In this document: positions 1 through 13,300 of the stretch, piece by piece
Numbering within the stretch: position 1 is the stretch's first letter
Layout: every line of letters begins with the position of its first letter
NCBI GenBank assembly: GCA_964017185.1
Contig: OZ024870.1
Coordinates: forward strand, 35,976,139-36,040,138
From: Rugalucina vietnamica
Taxonomy: Eukaryota > Mollusca > Bivalvia > Lucinida > Lucinidae
DNA: 64,000 nt
Direction: 5' to 3'
The notes under the pieces: generated by a model
The model's input: the letters and a program-made list of their open reading frames with translations, nothing else
Told to the model about the DNA's origin: nothing
Databases searched by the model: none
Translations under genes and position numbers: made by a program

Positions 1-861
1 AAGATGGCCGCCATGGCTGTAAATAGCAAAAATCTTTAAAAATCTTCTTCTCCAAAACCAGAAGGCCTATGATTTTGATACTTGGCATGAAGCATCAGGC
101 AATGAAGCTCTACAAAGTTTATATAAATCATGACCTTGGGATGACCTTGACCTTTTTTACAGCAAGGTCAACTTAGGCCGCCCATGCATTTGAATGGAAA
201 AAACAGGAAAATGTCATTAAATGGCAAAAAACTTGCTAGGAATGAACAAATGGACAAAATATTCATATTTATGAAAATATTTTGGGCTCAGAGGGTTGTC
301 TGCCCCTGTCCCGGGGCTATATACTTGTGTATTACCATGATATTCAAACATCTTCTTCTCTGAAACCGCTTGGCCAATCAAAGCCAAACTTTATGTGGAG
401 CATTCTGAGGAAGAGTGAATGAAAGTTTGTATATATGGTCAAGGTCACATGACTAAGATGGCCGCCATGGCTGTAAATAGCAAAAATCTTTAAAAATCTT
501 CTCCAAAACCAGAAGGCCTATGATTTTGATACTTGGCATGAAGCATCAGGCAATGAAGCTCTACAAAGTTTGTATAAATCATGACCTAGGGATGACCTTG
601 ACCTTTTTACGGCATGGTCAACTTAGGCTGCCCATGCATTTGAATGGAAAAAACAGGAAAAAATGTCATTTGAAGGGCAAAACTTGCAGTAAATTGGCAA
701 ATGGACTGAATCTTTATGATTTAAAAAAGAAATTGACTCCAGAGGTTGCTCTGACTCTGACCTGGGGATATATACATAATACCATTCTAGTCAAACAAGT
801 TTATTGGTATATATCTCAGGTCTCAGGTGAGCGTTTACAGGACCATTGGTCCTCTGGTTTA
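1..861 (+). repeat. Family B element, right part
   Basis: Two ~430-bp internal units, each with the AAGATGGCCGCCATG and GATGACCTTGACC blocks, end in the family's right terminus (TCTCAGGTGAGCG then the palindrome AGGACCATTGGTCCT). The left terminus is outside the window. Open frames inside are repeat-derived. Confidence 0.8.
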
Positions 862-1141
862 ATACCTTACAGACATGAGTCAGACATACGGAGGATTTTC
901 ATGAAGGATTATAAATGCTGAAAAGATATTTTTGACAAATGTTTTGCATGTTTGACTTAAAGGAAGTTATTGGCCTTAGATAATTTTGCTGGGGGGTATA
1001 CTGAAAGCCTTGCTTGCAGCCAATTTCTAGTTGGAAATAAAAAAAAAAATTGTGATGGGGTCTAAATTACACTGTCCTTTGTGCAAATTAATAACCAAGG
1101 GTTCTAAAATGCATAATATGATGATAAATATTGAATTTCAG

Positions 1142-1355
1142 AAAGGCCTTGGAGAACCTGCTACACAACATGTTGATGGCCGACCATGTGAGTCATCGTC
1201 TAGTGAAACCTATCTGTACCCGTATCTGCGAGTTGAGGGGGTCGTCTGAGGCCCTGATTCCTTACCTGGCAGAGACGGTGTCGGAGATCAGGGAACCAAT
1301 CACTGTGGTTGCAAAGGATATTGCTGCTGAAGAACAGAGGCAGATTAATTTGAAG
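1142..1355 (+). CDS. NCAPG: NCAPG exon 1 in window
   Basis: Follows TTTCAG and ends AAG|GTACAT. It begins with the last base of a split codon, so at least one exon lies upstream, and it ends in phase 0. It encodes 71 residues including LVKPICTRICELRG and EIREPITVVAKDI, HEAT-type helices of CAP-G. Confidence 0.85.
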
Positions 1356-4300
1356 GTACATGTATTTTAAGATATTTAATTGAAATCTGTGAAACAATTA
1401 TATTTGAGGATTAACTCATATACGACTGGCGTCCTTTTTATGGGACATGGGCAAACAGCATAGCCCCAGATATGACGCCACAGAATGCGGCATCCCATCT
1501 GATGCTATTCTGTTTGCACAGAGAAATTTCATCAAAAAAGGAGATAAAAAATAAAAATCACACCTAACACCCCTAAAAATGAAAGTGTACTCACCCAATT
1601 TATAATGATGGACGAATCCATTCGTCAAATATGGGTTAAGATCAGGTAAGGCGCCAGCCGCCTCCTCAACTTAAACTAGATGAATCTAGCCCCACACTTG
1701 AATTTTTAACAGAGAATTAACTTTTAAAAGTTTTATCATTGAATTGATCCAAGCAGCAAATGACAGATGCTCTTCTATTCAATTGCACCTGCATTCAGTA
1801 AATGTTCAGAAGAAGAAGCCCGTTGTTCGTATACTCTAAACAACAACAACAAAAAACATCATTCCTTACTAAAACTCTCTCAACAGTCTGGACTGTATTT
1901 CCTAGATTGCTGGTATCCGGGTACAACTGAATCAGCTGCGAGAAGACTTAGATGAGGCTGTTAAAGTTCAGGACTTTGAGAAAGCAAACATTATCAAGAC
2001 ACAGGTTGCCGAGTTAGATGCTGAAAAGGCTAGATTGCTGGAAACTACAGAGTCTACCACAGAAGAAGTCCGCACAGAAAGGGTAGTTGTTTTTAGTTCT
2101 TTTTATCAGTTTAAAGGTACAGGTTGATTCAGAAATTATCAGAATTTTATATCAAGAGTCAGGTTGCAGAGTAAGATGCTGAAAAAGCTAGATTACTGGA
2201 AACCACAGACTCTACCACAGAAGAAGTTTGGACAGAAAGGATAGGTGTTTGGGCAGTGCAAATAAACTGATGTAATATTTGAGCTTCCCCGAGCTGTCAG
2301 ACTCAAACATTCACTTTTAATACCCTTTTGGTGTCGTATATGCTAACAGAGTTGACCCTCATTGCTCCAAGGTGGATATCCAAGCAGGATCTGCTCTAAT
2401 TGCCATTTGAGCCGCGTCATGAGAAAACCAGATATTTGTCTATGTGAAAACAAAGGTGCAGATCAGCTGTGCAGTAACTGCACAGCTGATCAGTGCCTTT
2501 GTTTTCACTTCATGGGTAGTACAATTCCTCCTCTGCTTATACCCAAAATTTCAAAATTCTAGTTTTCTTCTGTAATTGTACAGAATGGTTTATGTCGGAA
2601 CTGGTCAGAATTCTCGGGTCATGGCTCATTTTGTATGCGTATTTCTGAGGAAATTTATGTCATTGTTAAAAATTTAGGTTGACGAAATGCCTGTCTAAAG
2701 CAAAAATGCAGTGCCATTATGCAGTTACGTTTGTTGACTGTTTTAAATAAAAAATGGACTCTATTAAACTGACTGATTTCTAAATTCTAGATAAATTGAC
2801 TTGTTGTAATTATAAGGCATTCTTTGTCCTTGAGAATTAAAGATTTTCATGTTCTTTGGTTCTTTTTCAGAATGACCCAGCTACTATCCTGAAGTGTCAG
2901 ACAATTATCTCAGATATGTTACGTCTCCTCAAGCTATCCACAGTCAGCCCAACACTACAGATGATGATTGAATCACAGGTAGGTCATAAAAACTAAATGA
3001 AAGCAAAATGTTTTAGGGATCAAGAGGACTGGGGCCATAATTCTTCAAGACACCTTGTTCCTATGCTTAGAACTTGTTACAGGCCAAGGAAAAGGTGTTT
3101 AATCTTAGAAAGATTGAATTATAAAGCCCCCTATAAAAAATATTAATGATATTGTTCACATAGTACTTGAGTAAGTAAAATAATTTGAAGTTTTGAACAG
3201 CATTTGAAGATACTGGAATAGCCATACATGTTTTCATGTATTAACAATCTTCCTGAGTGCCCATACTGCTTTGGAGAGAGAGAGAGACAGATAAGCGAAA
3301 TATGAGTGTGGTATTTCAATGAACATACATGATTTCATCTGTATGTTACTGCTTCTCCCTTTCAGATCTTGCCAGGAATTCAAAATGAGGATGTTGAAGT
3401 ACGAAACATGGCTATGCAAGCTCTTGGATTGTGCTGTTATCTTAGTAAAGATCTACTTGTGTCCTACATACCACTCTTCATGCAGGTAAGATTATATGTG
3501 CAAACCAGCTTTTTACATATGCAAAAACAAAGCCGCAGATCAGCTGTGCAGTAACTGCACAGCTGATCAGTGTCTTTGTTTTTGCCACACAATTTATTTT
3601 AGTACACTGCCTCTTAGAGTGGCCTCTTACTAAATCCAAAGATTCAAGTTTCTAGCCTTCTTCTGTGACTCTACAGGCCGGTTTGTGTTTGACCTGGTTT
3701 TAAACTCTGAAGGCAAATTTTGCCTGGTATACAGATGGAGGATGTTAGTCAGAAACATGGCTATGCAAGCTCTCGGATTGTGCTGTTATCTTAGTAAAGA
3801 TCTACTTGTGTCCTACATACCACTCTTCATGCAGGTAAGATTCTATTGTGAAAACCAGCTTTTTACATATGAGAAATCAAAAATGCAGTAAATGCACAGC
3901 TGATCAGTGTCTTCATTTTTGCCACACAGATAGTACAATGTCTCTTATTAAATCCAAAGGTTCAAGTTTCTATCCTTCTTCGTGACTGTACAGGCTTGTT
4001 TGTGTTCAACCTGGTTGAAAACTCTGAAGGCAAATTTTGCCTGGTATACAGATGGAGGATGTTGAGGTTAGAAACATGGCTATGCAAGCTCTCGAATAGT
4101 GCTGTTATCTTAGTAAAGATCTACTTGTGTCCTACATAATTACTTTTCATACAGGTAAAGATCAAATCTGCTTCTGTGTGAAATAACATACATATACCTA
4201 GTTTACAACAACTTCAGTGCAAGTATTTTTTTCAAGCTACATGTAATTAGTGCCAACATTATTAGCTAGTAAGCAGTGCAAAACCTTGCCTTTGTTGCAT

Positions 4301-7300
4301 CTTGGCTCATCATTGTGGGATGTACAATGGAAACTTAAAAATGAGTCTCAGATTTGACTGAATGTAAATATCGGCCACTTGTAATTTTTTGTAACTTTTT
4401 ATTGGACACGGGCAAACAGTATAGCCCCAGATGTGACGCCGCAAAATGCGGCGTCTCATCTGGGGCTATCCTGTTTGCTAAGAGGATTTTCATTGAAAAA
4501 TGGAATAAAAATTCAAGATCACAAGTATCAGCTACTTGTAATTGTTTGTAACTTTTTATTGGACACTGGCAAACAGTAAAGCCTCAGATGTAACGCCACA
4601 AAATGTGGTGTCACATCTGGGGCTATTCTGTTTGCTAAGAGGATTTTCAAAATGAAAAATGGAATGAAAATCAAAAATCACTCTTGATACCCCTAATAAT
4701 GACAGTGGACTGACCCTAATGATAATGATAGGCGAATCCATTCGTCATTATTGGGTTAATAAAACAAACTTTCTGTTGTAGGCCTCCCAGATTGATGTGG
4801 AAGGAATCAGAGTTACTGCCCTTAGAGTACTCTTTGATTTACTCCATATCTACGGCCTTGAGATTGTGGATGCTAATGACGGCTCGTCTGACGAGAATTC
4901 CACGGCCAGTGATTGTGGAGAGGCTAACAACACACCGGAGAATAAGAGCAGTGATAAGAATGGAGCTGCGAGCAAATTGGTGGCCATCATTTGTTCATTT
5001 CTGGATGGAGATGTAAGTGATTGATTCTTTATTGGGAGAAAGGGAGTCATAAGGTTTCTATAAAGATGGCCCAAGCCAGTTTGTTCATCTTTAGAGATTA
5101 TCTAGATGCATGAAAATTTTGAGTTGAAATAAAAGGTTTGATCATAATCAATGGATGTTAAGCCTAAAGAAAGTGCCTCACTTGACGATGGTAAATGCGT
5201 GAAGTGAGGAATAATTATTATGACACAATTGGTTTCATGAAATGCAACAATGCTGACCATGCTGCTCTTGAAATGGAACTCTCACATACTTGTATTTACT
5301 CATCATGGATATTTACTGAATCATTGAACATTCTGATTTAAATTTTAAAAAGCTTGCTGCCTTTCCAAGAATTTAAATGTCTCAAGTTTTATGAATATTG
5401 TTTGTGTTTAAGAACTCAGAGCTGCGTGCCTGTGCAGCTGAAGGGCTTGCTAAGCTACTCCTCTCAGGTCGTATTGTGTCATCTAAGATCCTGTCCCACC
5501 TGATTTTGCTGTGGTATAACCCACTGTCCGAGGATGACACACATCTCAGGGACTGTCTCGGAACATTCTTCCCAGTATATGCACTTGCTGGAAGGTACGC
5601 AAAGTCACCTCTATCATAGTACTATGTATATACAAAATTCAAAACTCTGGTTTTACCCAGATTTTTATATGATTCTGCATATTTCACTCCCATTCTTTCA
5701 AAACAGAAGAAATTGCTTATTAGAAAGAATTGAGCTAAAATCTGCAAATGCAATTGAATTTAGCTAAACATGATTATTGAAGAGATTAAAGATGCAAAGC
5801 AACTTCAAAACAAAAATTTTAATAATAACTTAAAACCTTAATTGAATTGATTAAGCTCAGAAACGCTGTCAATAAGCTTCGGTAATTGGTTAACTGATAA
5901 CTGGTATGTCCTTCCAGGTCAAACCAAGAAGTAGTTGAAGAAGCCTTCTTGCCGACCCTGAAGACATTGCTAAATGCCCCCGCCTCTAGTCCACTTGCCG
6001 AGGTTGATGTTAACAATGTGGCTGAACTACTAGTACAACTCACAAACACAAAACTCATCACACAGAACCAGAAACCTGATGAAACAAGCCAGGTAGGTTC
6101 ATAAGTTGCTTGCAGTAAAGTGTCCTTTAACTGGTTATTCTTTTATAAGAAGTTTCAGTGAAATAATAATGATTAAGATACTGGTTTCAAAGCTGGCTAG
6201 CTTACAAAAGGCCGTCTAAAACAATAAAATTGAGCCTAAACGTGAGAAAACCAACAATTTGGGTTCTGACCAGGTCCGACAATCTGGGTTGTACACTCAC
6301 ATAAGATAGAGGCTGGAAATTTTGGATTTAGAAAGCAGAGGAATGGTGCTCTCGGTGTAGCGAAAACAAAGGCGCTGATCAGCTTCGCAGTTACTGCGGC
6401 TCAAATCATATAGAGAATATTAAGTTTGAGAAACGTTTTCGTCCTGATTTTAACATTTCTGTACTGTATTTAACTAGTTTTAAAACAATAATGAATGTTG
6501 ACTTTACAGATGTTTTCAGTGACAGAGATTGGCGTATGTAATGTATTTGTTTTTGTTGCCTTGAATTTGTTCTAATTTTTCCATTTCATGTTTGTTTACC
6601 TCCCTGTGTGGGGTGTTCTAGAGCTTACTTTCTTGATTATGCTTTGAACAAAAATATATGAGGTGCGACGCGAGAAAACCGGTCTTCAAGGTTGCCGACC
6701 AGGTCTGACACAAACCGGCCTGTACAGCCACAGAAAAAGGCTAGAAGCTTGAAATTTCGGATTTAAGAAGGAGAAATTCTACTATTCGTGTAGCGAAAAC
6801 AAAGGCGCTGATCAGAATGGCAGTTACTGCGAAGCTGAACTGCGCAAGGCGAAAATCCAGTTTTCACATGATGCTGCTCATATTAAAGGTTACTTCTTAA
6901 TGCATCATAGGTTCAAAAATCATGAAACAAATATTTCTTGAATATTAACTTGTGTTTGGAATAGGGCAAGCTTATCAGGCAATAGATTTAGGTAAAGAAA
7001 AGCTCTACAAAGCCATTTGTAACTTATCAGAAACAGTAGTCACAGTATATAGTTATTTAATTTTTAAGTGGGTTGATCAAAAAGTAATAAAACTGGCCTT
7101 ATAGCTCCGCCCAGAAACATCCTACATCTATCGTAATGTGCTTTTTATTTTTCATATATTTCCTGTATATGTTAATGTTCACCATAGTGTATTATCACTT
7201 GCATATAAATTCTCAGACCAGAGTTATAAAGCGTGATCTATTACTTTTTAGCTCACCTGAGCCGTCAGGCTCACAAGGTGAGCTTATAGTATACCCATGC

Positions 7301-10300
7301 TCGGTCGTCCGTCCGTCCGTCCGTCGTCCGTCCATCCGTCGTCCACCATTTTCAAAGATCTTCTCTGAAACCGCTTGGCCAATCAAAGCCAAATTTTACA
7401 TGAAGCATCTATGGGAAGGGGGAACCAATGTGTATATAAATAATCCAGGTCACATGACCAAGATGGCCGCCATGCGGTAAAACCCTTCAAAAATCTTCTT
7501 CTCCGGAACCACTGGACCGATTTCAACCAAACTTGGCATGAAGCATTAATGGCTCAAGCACTACAATGTGTATATAAATCATGACCCTATGATGACCTTG
7601 ACCTATTTTACGGCAAGGTCAACATAGGTCGCGAATGCATTTGAATGGGAAAAATTGTTAAATTGTCATTTAAAGGAAAAATCTTGCAGAAAATGAGCAG
7701 TAGGACTGAATATTAATGATTCTGAAAAAAAATGGGCACCAGGGGCTCATCCGCCCCCACCCCGGGGCAATATACATGTATATCTCCATAATATTCAAAC
7801 ATCTTCTCCTCTGAAACCGCTTGGCCAATCAAAGCGAAATTTTATGTGAAGCATCAATAGGAAGGGGTAACAAATATGTATATAAAAAATCCAGGTCACA
7901 TGACCAAGATGGCCGCCATGCCCATATATGGTAAAAACTGTTCAAAAATCTTCTTCTCCAGAACCGATTGACCGATTTCAGCGAAGCTTGGCACGAAGCA
8001 TCGATGGCTCAAGCACTACAATGTATATATAAATCATGACCCTGTGATGACCTTGACCTATTTTACGGGAAGGTCAACATAGGTCACCAATGCATTTGAA
8101 TGGGGAAAACTTTTAAAATGTCATTTAAAGTGAAAGTCTTGCAGGAAATGGGCAGTAGGACTGGATATTAATGATTCTGAAAAAAATTGGACCCCAGGGG
8201 CTCATGTGCCCCCACCCCGGGGCAATATACATGTATATTTCCATAATATTCAAACGTCTTCTCCTCTGAAACCGCTTGGCCAAACAAAGCCAAATTTTAA
8301 GTGAAGCATCTATAGAATGGGGGAATCAATGTATATATAAATAATCTAGGTCACATGACCAAGATGGCCGCCATGCCCATATATGGTAAAAACCCATCAA
8401 AAATCATCTTCTCTGAAACCAATAGACTGATTTCAAGGAAACTTGGCGTGAGGCATCGATGGCTAAAGTACTCCAATGTATATATAAATCATGACCCTGT
8501 GATGACCTTGACCAAGATTATGGCAAGGTCAACATGGGTTGCCTGTGCATCTGAATTGGGAAAACTGTTAAAATGTCATTTGAAGGAAAAAGCCAACAGG
8601 AAATTGGCAAATGGACAGAATATTGAAGATTCTGAAAAAAGAAAATGGCCCAAGGGCTTATCTGCCCCTGCACTGGAGTTAAATACCATAATATTCAAAC
8701 ATGTTTATTGGTATATGCAGCTGATCTCAGGTGAGCGTTTACAGGACCATTGGTCCTCTGGTTGATCGACCCTCGTACATGGCTAGGCATTTTGTCAATA
8801 AATTTGCATACCTAGATTATTTGTGTGGAATATTCAGCAAATAAACAAAAAAAAAGGAAAACACTGCTTCTTACTTATTCAGGATAACCCCGGGCATGAC
8901 AATCTATCGGAGAAAGTGTGTAACGAGATCTTGTCTAACCCGGAGTCCAGCACAACCAAACTCTGGGTCAAGATTCTCAACCAGATGGAGATTAGCCCCG
9001 ATAATGAGGTGGTCCTGAAGGATCTTAGGATATTATGTTACAAGATGGTCAGGGTAAGTAATTACTGACATAATTGAGCCGCCTCGTGGGAAAACCAACA
9101 ATGTGGTTTCCGGCCAGGTCCCGCACAAACCGGTCTGTGCAGTAACAGAAAACAGCTAGAAGCATGAAATTTCGGATTTAAGAAGAAGAGGAAATGTACT
9201 ATCCGTGTAGCGAAAACAAAGGCGCTGATCAGCTTAGCGGTTCCCCGGAAGCTGATCTGCACCTTTGTTTTCGCCTAGGCAGATTGTTGGTTTTCCCATG
9301 TGGCCGCTCATATATTGGCCTCAAGTTTGTTCTTTTGAAATGAACATTTTAAAAAAAAAAGTTAAAATGCTTGGCTTTGTTGTGAAGTTGGACCAGTCTT
9401 GTTGAGATAGCCAGTTTCTGCTAGGAAATTAGCCATCGTGTGAGAAAACCAACAATTTGGGTTTCCGACCAGGTCCGACACAGACCGGTCTGTACTGTCC
9501 CAGAAGAACGCTAGAAGCTTGAAACTTTGGATATAAGTAACAGAGGAATGGTACTATCCTAGTTACTGCAGTTACTGCACATCTGATCTGCGCCTTTGTT
9601 TTCGCATATGCAAATTGTTGGTTTTCTGATGCTGCGGCTCAAATAGTTTAGAAATGAGGTAAATAAGGAATTTGTACATTAAAATGCTGAAAGATTTCAT
9701 TTTATTGCTTTGAAAATGAAAAATCTTTAATGCAAAGTGGTAAAGCCTTTAGCCTTGTAAACTGGGAATGATGAGTTGGCTTCAAGGCTTTGTTGATGTG
9801 ACTTAAGATCCAGGTCATGTCTTCATATCGGGCATTTGATGAGATATTGAACCTGAACCTGAACGGAACAACTGTATGAGGTTTTCGAACATTTAGAAAC
9901 AGATAAAAAAAATAGAAGCATTGACAAAAGTTACCCTTTGATTTTCAAATTCTTAAGTCAACCATTTCTCAATGATAACTATTTCAATAATTATTATAGC
10001 TGGTAAAAGAGAAGATGTGCCTGAAGTCCCTCCAGAAGTTTCAGTCTGCCATCAATGAGATGGCCAGCAAGTTTGTCACCAACGACGATGACCTGGAAAA
10101 TATAGAGATAGAACCAGTGGCTCCTCCCATGGAAACTGAAGGAGGTGAGAAGAGAAATGAGCCGCCTCGTGGGAAAACCAACAATGTGGTTTCCGAACAG
10201 GTCCGACACAAACCGGCCTGTACAGCTACAGGAGATGGCTAGGATCTAGAAATTTCGGATTTAGGAAGAAGAGGAATTGTACTATCCGTGTAGCCAAAAC

Positions 10301-13300
10301 AAAGGCGCTGATCAGCTTCGCGGTTACCGCGAAGCTGATCTGCGTCTTTGTTTTCATCTATGCAGATTGTTTGTTTTCCCATGAGGCGGCTCAAGTCTGG
10401 TAATACTTTTGTAAGAAAACAAACAGGGTAGGGCAGATGCAAGATAACAGATACTTACTGTTTGCTTGCAGAACTTACAAGGAATATAAAAATACAAGAA
10501 TTTATCAAATTGGTCTGAACGGACAATATCCTTTAATCCAGTCTTCTTTGGTAGAAAATATCCTGTTTCCTTGTTTTCTGAAACACGAAAACATCAACTT
10601 GAAGATATGGTAGGCTCTTAAATTATTATCTTTTGATTCATTGTATGTTATGTTTGTAGGTGAAGATACTGAAGAAGATCTAGCTGAAGATTCTGCCCCG
10701 AAAAAGAAAAGTAAGTTTGACAAACATTTTGGTGCGGTAGTAAATTCATTTTGAAAATGAAATGTTTGCTATAACTTATTACTGAATTGAACTGATTGAC
10801 AACTGCAACTGATGTCACCATAATCCTCACATAATGATTAATCATGAGCTCATCTTGCTATAAGAATGAAAAAATGTGGTATAATTCTGTATTTGTAATA
10901 TTCTGATTCAATTGAATACAATTTTTGCAGTTGTATTGGAGATTCTGAAGCTTCTTCAGTGTATTTTCAATTTTATGCTAACACAAATATTTCTTACTAA
11001 ACCTGAACTTACATTACCCTGTCTACACGGGTGAGGAAGCTACACAGCCAGAACCTCACAATGACCCTGGGCCTTGACTCCTCCAACCTAAACATGAGTC
11101 AGGCCGACACACTGAGGTCGAAGTAATTGCCTCATGTCTGGAGAGGAGAACTTCTGCCATTTCCAGTATTAAAGACACAAACTCATTCTTACTAAAGTAT
11201 TATATTTCTTTAAACAGAGGTGAGAAAGCTACACAGCCAGAACCTGACAATGACCCTGGGCCTCGATTCGGAGTCTGAGCTAGACATCAGCCAGGCAGAC
11301 ACCACTGAGGTTGAGGTTGATGCTTCTTGTCTTGAAAGGAGAACCTCAGCCATTTCTACTCAATCTGAGACGCCATCTCGCAGGAGCAGGAAGAATACTA
11401 CATCATCGGTGGTGACGGAGATTGCAGGAGAGGATGATGTTTTCTGTATGCCTGAAGGTAGGCCGTATATTGTGAAATCCTCAGAATTTTTCTGTATACA
11501 TTCCATAATATATTCAAGATAAGAGGGATTTGCTATGGTGTCCATAAAATTAATGATTATGCAAGCACCCTATTTGGTCTACTTTTTATGGTACTGAATT
11601 CAAGAATGTTTAAATCAATGTTTTTTCTAATTTGCTGTCACTTATCTTTAACTCATTTAAGCCTGGCGTCCTTTTTGTGGGACATAGGCAAACAGCATAG
11701 CCCCAGATGGGACGCCGCGTTCTCAGCAGAACGCGGCGTCCCATCTGGGACTATTCTGTTTGCACAGAGAAAATTCATCGAAAAATGAGATAAAACATAA
11801 AAATCGCTCCTAACACACCTAAAAATGAAAGTGGACTCATCCAATTGATAATGATGGGAGAATCCATTTGTCAAATATGGGTTAATAAAAACTCAAATAG
11901 TGATAGGAAAAGACAAAACTCTTACTGTGATTATGTCAAATGATTGTCATCAGCTCCTGCACCAAGAAAGAAGATCTCACTAGGCACTGATGACAAAGAA
12001 GAAGATGAGGAAGAAGATGAAGAAGAAACTGAGACAGGTATGAACCTCCACCTCCAAGGCCATCTAGCTCATCTAAAATATTTCAAAGGTTTATAAAAGA
12101 AATCACACTATTCTGAGTGTTTCAAAATTGTATATTGAATATTGATCGTTTGTGAAATTGAATTAAGCCACTACATGTATGTTTATCAATGACTGTGGTG
12201 CAGAATTTTGGCTATGCTCTAAATGTTAAAGCAAGTAAGTTTGCTTTCTATACATGAAAATCAAAATCTGATCAGACTGGCAGATAGTCATTCAACCATT
12301 TCTCCTGACCTTTAATAGTTGTTGCATTTGATTACAGACAATGAAGATAGAGCTGCTCCTGGTAGCCAAGATGCTGTGGTGGTTCTAGAAGATGTATTCA
12401 AACCTTCGGGAAAATCTGCTGATGTTGATGCTCACAAAACTACAGCAGATGAGCCTGAAAAATCTGTTGATCAGGCCCCTGAAACCAAGGAGAAAGAAAG
12501 GGTTGACAAGAAGGGGGCATCTCCTGCTAAGGCTAGTAAGAAATCTCCAGTGAAAGGCAAGGAAAACACCCCAGATAGAGCTGCAGACAAATCGAAAGCT
12601 GCTGAAGCAGATGTACCAAGAAGGGGCTTGGAAAAGAGAAGGAAATCTAGAGGAGAGAGTGATGAAGAATTACCTGCTAAATCACCCAAAAGAGTGGATA
12701 AATCACCTTCAAAATCACCAAAAAGGGCAGACAAGTCACCTGCTAAAGCTAAAGACAAGGAGGCAAAGTCTCCGGCACGTGGGTTGGAGAAGAGAAAATC
12801 TAAAGGTGAGGGTGCAGAAGTGCCTTCTAAGTCACCAAGGAGGGGTACTACTGACAAGTCGCCATCATCTGATGAAAAGTCTCCAGGAAAGAAGAAAGAA
12901 AAGGCAGTTGGTGCAAAGCCTACTAGAGCAACTAAAGACAAGTCCCCTGAGAAAGGTGGTCCAAAGCCTAAAGATGCTGCTGGAAAAACATCAGCTAGAT
13001 CTGTTGACAAACAAAGGGAGACCGCTTCAAAATCACCAGCTAAGAAAGGGGCTCAGGTGATACCCAAAACACCAGAGAGGATCTTGGAGAAAAGAAAGGG
13101 AAAGGCAGAAGAAATGAAACAAACTGAGGCAAAATCACCAAGAATTGCTTTGACCAGATCTCCTTGGAGACAAAACAAAGAAGCCGCTGAAAAATCACCT
13201 AAGAAGGCCCATGACAAAGCAGCAGGTAAGCAGAAAACAGATGAAGTAAAGAAGAAAACAGAAGTCTTGGAGACTAGAAAAGGAGTCAGAAATGTTGCCA

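Larger units (their letters stand above)
6093..8882 (+). other. NCAPG intron 7: repeat-filled
   Basis: 2.8 kb without coding sequence. It holds two damaged family A copies (6232-6405 and 6662-6880) and one near-complete family B element (7250-8763). The remainder is AT-rich unique sequence in which I see no gene. Confidence 0.75.

Noticed and set aside
8355..8765. 136-residue frame, also seen at 17869-18333
   Set aside because: Both are made of family B repeat sequence, with no protein family recognised.
12471..13010. 179-residue open frame on the minus strand opposite NCAPG exon 13
   Set aside because: Mirror of the Ser/Pro/Lys codon pattern; its sequence is low-complexity Leu/Ser/Asp and the plus frame joins flanking exons.
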